Positions 45,600 to 49,061 of a stretch of DNA of 49,061 bases are shown piece by piece. Both the position numbers and the translations under genes were made by a program. Position 1 is the stretch's first letter; the number at the start of each line of letters is the position of its first letter. The stretch spans positions 1 through 49,061 of the forward strand of contig LWCA01000130.1 of the NCBI GenBank assembly GCA_001642005.1. The letters run 5' to 3'. The notes beneath the pieces are model-generated. The model had not been told where the DNA came from. It was given only the letters and a program-made list of their open reading frames with translations, and did no database searches. The stretch comes from Intoshia linei (Eukaryota > Orthonectida > Rhopaluridae).

Positions 45600-47211
45600 T
45601 TAAAAATAGACAGATCTGTGGATCATGTAACATTAAAAACTTTTTCATAAATTACCGTAATAATTTCTTCTTCTGTTTGTATGTAAGTCCTTTAAGAAAT
45701 TCAGTTTCATCACTACTATCGTCAGATAAGTACAATTTCTAATATATAATGTAACTATTAATACTATTATTATTTACTACTTTAATTATTATTGATTTAT
45801 TGTCATTAAAATTCAATTTTTTTAATTATAATTTATTCAGTAAAATTACGGGGATCTATGGACTGAATCATACACAAGATTGATACAAATTGAACATTAA
45901 AAAAATATATTCATGAATATCAACTATTTTGTGCTAAATTCAAAATTTTAAGTCAAGAGCCTTGGAGAGGTGGCTAGGTGTATGTGACACTACGCATTGT
46001 GATCGAATTTTTTATTTTTAGGGGTGACATCGAGATTGGTAGGTTCTTCTCTGGCAACACGGTTCAGAGTTCGTTTTCGATGTGTTGAAAAATTTTTAAA
46101 GTTCGTGTATTAAGAGTTAGTTGTCAACTTTGACATGAATCTTTTTCAAGATAACCTTCGTAAAAAATAATCATGGCTCGAGTATAATAACGTCTCTATG
46201 AGAGTAATTATTTAAAATATCAATCCTAGATTTGAAACTCTGTGGCAAAAACACCTCAAATATTCCAAATTGTGATATATTTCGATTTTTATCACCTGAA
46301 CAAGTACACTTTTCAGAAAAATTAGTTATGGTGCGGGTCGCGTGACAAAGGTAAAAAATCTATGAAATATTTAATCATTTCTTTCTTTTATTGTGTACTA
46401 AAAAATAAATTCTTTTACCCTTACAGTTAATCAAATTTAAAATAACCTTAAGAACCTAAATTTGACAAACCATGTAATAATTAAGTTTTCAACAGGCATA
46501 GCAAAAATTGACCAAAAGTTAATATAACCCATCAATAAATTACATCAAAAGTTTTTATTTTAGCTTGAATTTCCAGTCCACCTTCTAATTTATCTTTCTT
46601 AATTTTTTCGTCGGCTAATTAAATTTAAGCGATTAATATAATAAAATTACGAAAAATTGGCTCGGCAGTTAAGTTTTCTCCAAAAAATGGACATGTTCTT
46701 GACGTATTAACGTGTCCCCATTGTCGACATTTGACACATCTTACATTTTTAACTTCAATACCAAAAGGTTGGTCCAAAATCGTATCATCATTTTTTAAAT
46801 ATCTGAGTATAAATTACGAAATAAATGCAATTACGTTTCACGTGGTGCCGTATATTTTCTTTGCCATTCGAATTTTATTTCCTTTACAGCTTTCTAAATG
46901 GTTAAAATATATACATAATATTTCTTACATCTTCACGTTCTATACCGGGAGGAGCATCATACATGAATGATAATCCCAATTTTGCCTTTTCATCACCTAA
47001 CAATGCTTTATTTCCTATTAATTCTTGTTCCTTCTGATATTGGTTCATCATTTCATCTTGTTTTTTTTTATCATAACTAGCTTTTTGTCTTGCCATCCAG
47101 ACCTACATATATCTAGTTTACGTACAAATCAGAAATTACTCTTTTAATGTTGTCTTTGTTTCCGGGATGAAAGAACTTTTTTGACATAAAGTTTTTATAA
47201 CCTTTTCCCAT
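45600..47211 (-). CDS. CIR1: CIR1-like corepressor / splicing-associated protein (7 exons, 208 aa)
   Basis: Exons 47140-47211, 46929-47102, 46835-46893, 46651-46802, 46544-46614, 45656-45738, 45600-45615; 627 nt, exact frame. The N-terminus '[19 protein letters not shown]' and '[19 protein letters not shown]' match human CIR1, as do '[11 protein letters not shown]' and a CCHC zinc knuckle '[18 protein letters not shown]'. Near the end, '[18 protein letters not shown]' matches CIR1 'EVEFLKSLTTKQKQKLLR'. CIR1 links CBF1/RBPJ to HDAC complexes and contacts splicing factors through a long SR-rich tail. That tail is absent here: the last exon is only 16 nt. Most introns are 32-40 bp; one of 805 bp (45739-46543) contains repetitive-looking sequence. 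Confidence 0.88.
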
Positions 47212-47790
47212 TTTGTCGTTATTTTAAAATAGAAAATTATAATATTTAGTTGATTTATGGAATATAATCAATTTGAAGCAAATTGTAAAGTGGTGTTATA
47301 GATACCAATTATTGTTAGAAAACAAAGAAAATTATGAAATTAAGTTAATGCTAATGTTAATGTTAACATGTATGTAAATTATTTATTAATTTTATTCTTA
47401 TTGTAAGTAATTAATACAATAGCCAAATTTAAGTTTATTTTCGTATTTTTCTTAATTTTTTTATACAAAAACATAAATTCCTGCTTCGTTTATAAAGAAA
47501 AATTAAAAATTTTTGTACATTTTAATTAATCATGTTTAGCTGCATCTATGCCACTTTGTATAACACTAATATGTGTCATAGAATACTAGATATTTGACTC
47601 AAATTGGAATTTTATTTTTTGTAACTTTTTTTTCATATATTTCTTAACGAGCGAGGCTTACGTTAACAATTGAAGTCTGTGTAATGCTTCGAAGCTATCG
47701 GTCTGATTAAACACAATATTCCAATAAATATTTAATATTACACGTAGTACATTTATATCAACATTTGTACTACCAAGTTGGTGTTGGTTG

Positions 47791-47815
47791 TTGAAGTTGG
47801 TGCCACCAACTTCAA
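47791..47815. repeat. Perfect 25-bp palindrome
   Basis: TTGAAGTTGGTG, one unpaired C, then CACCAACTTCAA. A related CAAGTTGGTG copy lies just upstream (47774-47783). It is close to the Merlin-like transposase relic and may mark a transposon end. Confidence 0.7.
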
Positions 47816-47884
47816 TCGGTTCATAAATAAGTGAACGGTAAATATTTTACAGTAATGTATAATAAATATTTAGAAAAAATATTG

Positions 47885-48240
47885 CACTTGGATCAATAAT
47901 AGTTTCCGATTGTTGGGCGGCGTACAATATCATAAGTTCATTTGGGTACACTCATTTAAGGGTAAATAATCAAATAGATTACAAATATTTATGGTTACAA
48001 TTATTTAAAGGTGAACCATAAAGAAAATTACGTGGACCCCGTAACGTTGGCGCATACTAACAAAATAAAATCATTGTGATTTCTAGCCAAGAGAAGTATT
48101 GTAATTTGTATAATTGTTATATATTTTTTAGGAAACAAAAAGGAATGTGGAACTTCAAGAAATTTATTGAGGTTATATTTAGCGGAATTTGCATGGAGAA
48201 GGCGATTTAGAATTACATACATTCATATAAATAAATAATA
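47885..48240 (+). pseudogene. Merlin / IS1595-type transposase relic
   Basis: Three frames together give the C-terminal half of an ISXO2-like DDE transposase: 'GSIIVSDCWAAYN...GYTHL' (with the second catalytic Asp), 'ENYVDPVTLAHTNKI' (equivalent of 'NFVDP-TGAHTQ-IE'), and 'GTSRNLLRLYLAEFAWRRRF' (equivalent of 'GTHR...YL.EFMWR'). Frame changes between the blocks and internal stops show it is dead. No terminal repeats were delimited. Confidence 0.72.
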
Positions 48241-48760
48241 GAATTCACCAAGATACATCATTTAAATATATCATTGAACATATTTGTAAATAATACCCTC
48301 AATAAATATTTTTATATATCGCATTAATGTAATTAATCACTTGATGCATATATTCTTAATTGAGTAATTATTCATATTATAATGTTCTAATGAAATTGAA
48401 GAACTTAAAGAATAGACTTATTTACATAAGTTACATATTTTTTTAAAATTAAATAAAATTCAATTATAAAAGTTTATTCTACAAAAGGCCCACCTTTTTT
48501 TGTAAAATTAAAATACACCTTTTATTGAGTAAAATAAATGCAATCGATTGAAAAAGAGTTAATTTTTTATTTAAAAGAAAAGATATTAAATTTAAAACTC
48601 ATAATATGAAATTCACATTTGAATATAATTACACCAAACGAAACGAAATTAGTTAAAATAATACTAAAATTAAACGACAAGAAATAATGATACACATCAA
48701 GTATCATCAGTCAAAACAACAATATCAAATACAACTATACAATCACATTGATTGGACGTT
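48241..48760. other. AT-rich interval, nothing recognised
   Basis: No coding exons or repeat termini identified. Confidence 0.4.
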
Positions 48761-48762
48761 AA

Positions 48763-48802
48763 TATAAAATATATAGTGTACTTGACAGATTTCACGTCAG
48801 TT
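48763..48802 (+). promoter_or_regulatory. Possible core promoter
   Basis: TATAAAAT at 48763-48770 is followed by TCAGTT (48797-48802), an arthropod-style initiator, with a second TCAGTTAG just after. The TATA-to-initiator distance is a few bases longer than usual. In AT-rich DNA a TATA match is weak evidence. It is offered only because an ATG-led frame begins at 49010. Confidence 0.25.
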
Positions 48803-49009
48803 TATCAGTTAGTTTACTATATTACACATTTAACTTTGTATTATTGGATGAAATCCAAACATATGCATTAACAAATAAATAATCATACACAAATAAACAT
48901 AAACAACACACAGTATTCATTGAATTCATTATTGGAAAAATTTTATACAAGTTGCATTAAAAAAATTTCACATTTATAAAACATTAAAAATTTAAATAAA
49001 AGGATAAAA

Positions 49010-49061
49010 ATGAATAATAATCAAGAAAAATCATTATACCATGAATTAACCAGTAGTAATG
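49010..49061 (+). CDS. Possible start of a gene cut by the right edge
   Basis: ATG followed by 17 open codons ('MNNNQEKSLYHELTSS') to the window end. Too short to identify. Confidence 0.25.
   Translation, partial: MNNNQEKSLYHELTSSN

Overview
The window is strongly AT-rich nuclear DNA from an animal, most likely an arthropod. It holds split genes for PRP8, KMT5A, NDRG, a ZnT zinc transporter, SMIM14, AK8, GDPD1, COG1 and CIR1. It also holds many remnants of hAT, pogo/Tigger, piggyBac-like and Merlin-like transposons. No prokaryotic features, tRNA, rRNA or CRISPR are seen. I cannot name the species. The clearest genomic signature is that almost every intron is 31-42 bp, which points to a lineage with an unusually compact gene architecture (for example Strepsiptera-like, but this is a guess).

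Layout. 1-3.5 kb: transposon remnants, including a hAT element with perfect 8-bp target duplications. 3.6-12.5 kb (-): a complete 10-exon PRP8. One 1.7-kb intron carries a complete RING/TRAF-type zinc-finger gene on the other strand. 12.7-13.3 kb (-): calmodulin-like gene. 13.6-15.2 kb: decayed transposase. 16.0-18.6 kb (-): NDRG. 18.6-21.2 kb: apparently gene-free. 21.2-22.6 kb (-): ZnT. 23.0-25.9 kb: decayed Tigger element with a piggyBac-like element inserted in its end. 26.4-26.8 kb (-): SMIM14. 27.7-29.5 kb (+): a gene whose single spliced frame joins a retrotransposon Gag-like region to a Meis/Prep-like segment and a TALE homeodomain. 29.5-30.5 kb (-): KMT5A. 31.2-33.0 kb (+): AK8. 33.3-33.9 kb (+): unknown basic ORF. 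34.8-40.6 kb (+): unknown gene whose two long introns are filled by hAT elements. 40.6-42.0 kb (-): GDPD1. 42.3-45.3 kb (+): divergent COG1. 45.6-47.2 kb (-): CIR1. 47.8-48.2 kb: Merlin-like transposase remnant. A further gene may start at the right edge.

Exon models were built by hand from GT-AG boundaries, reading-frame phase and family knowledge. For PRP8, the calmodulin-like gene, NDRG, ZnT, SMIM14, KMT5A, AK8, GDPD1, CIR1, the Gag-TALE gene and the unknown 34.8-kb gene, the summed exon lengths are an exact multiple of three and end on a stop codon. This supports the models, but no transcript data were available. The genes share no pathway. PRP8 (spliceosome) and CIR1 (a corepressor family linked to splicing) are nuclear RNA-related proteins, KMT5A and the Gag-TALE protein are chromatin or transcription proteins, AK8 belongs to motile cilia or sperm flagella, and COG1 belongs to Golgi trafficking.
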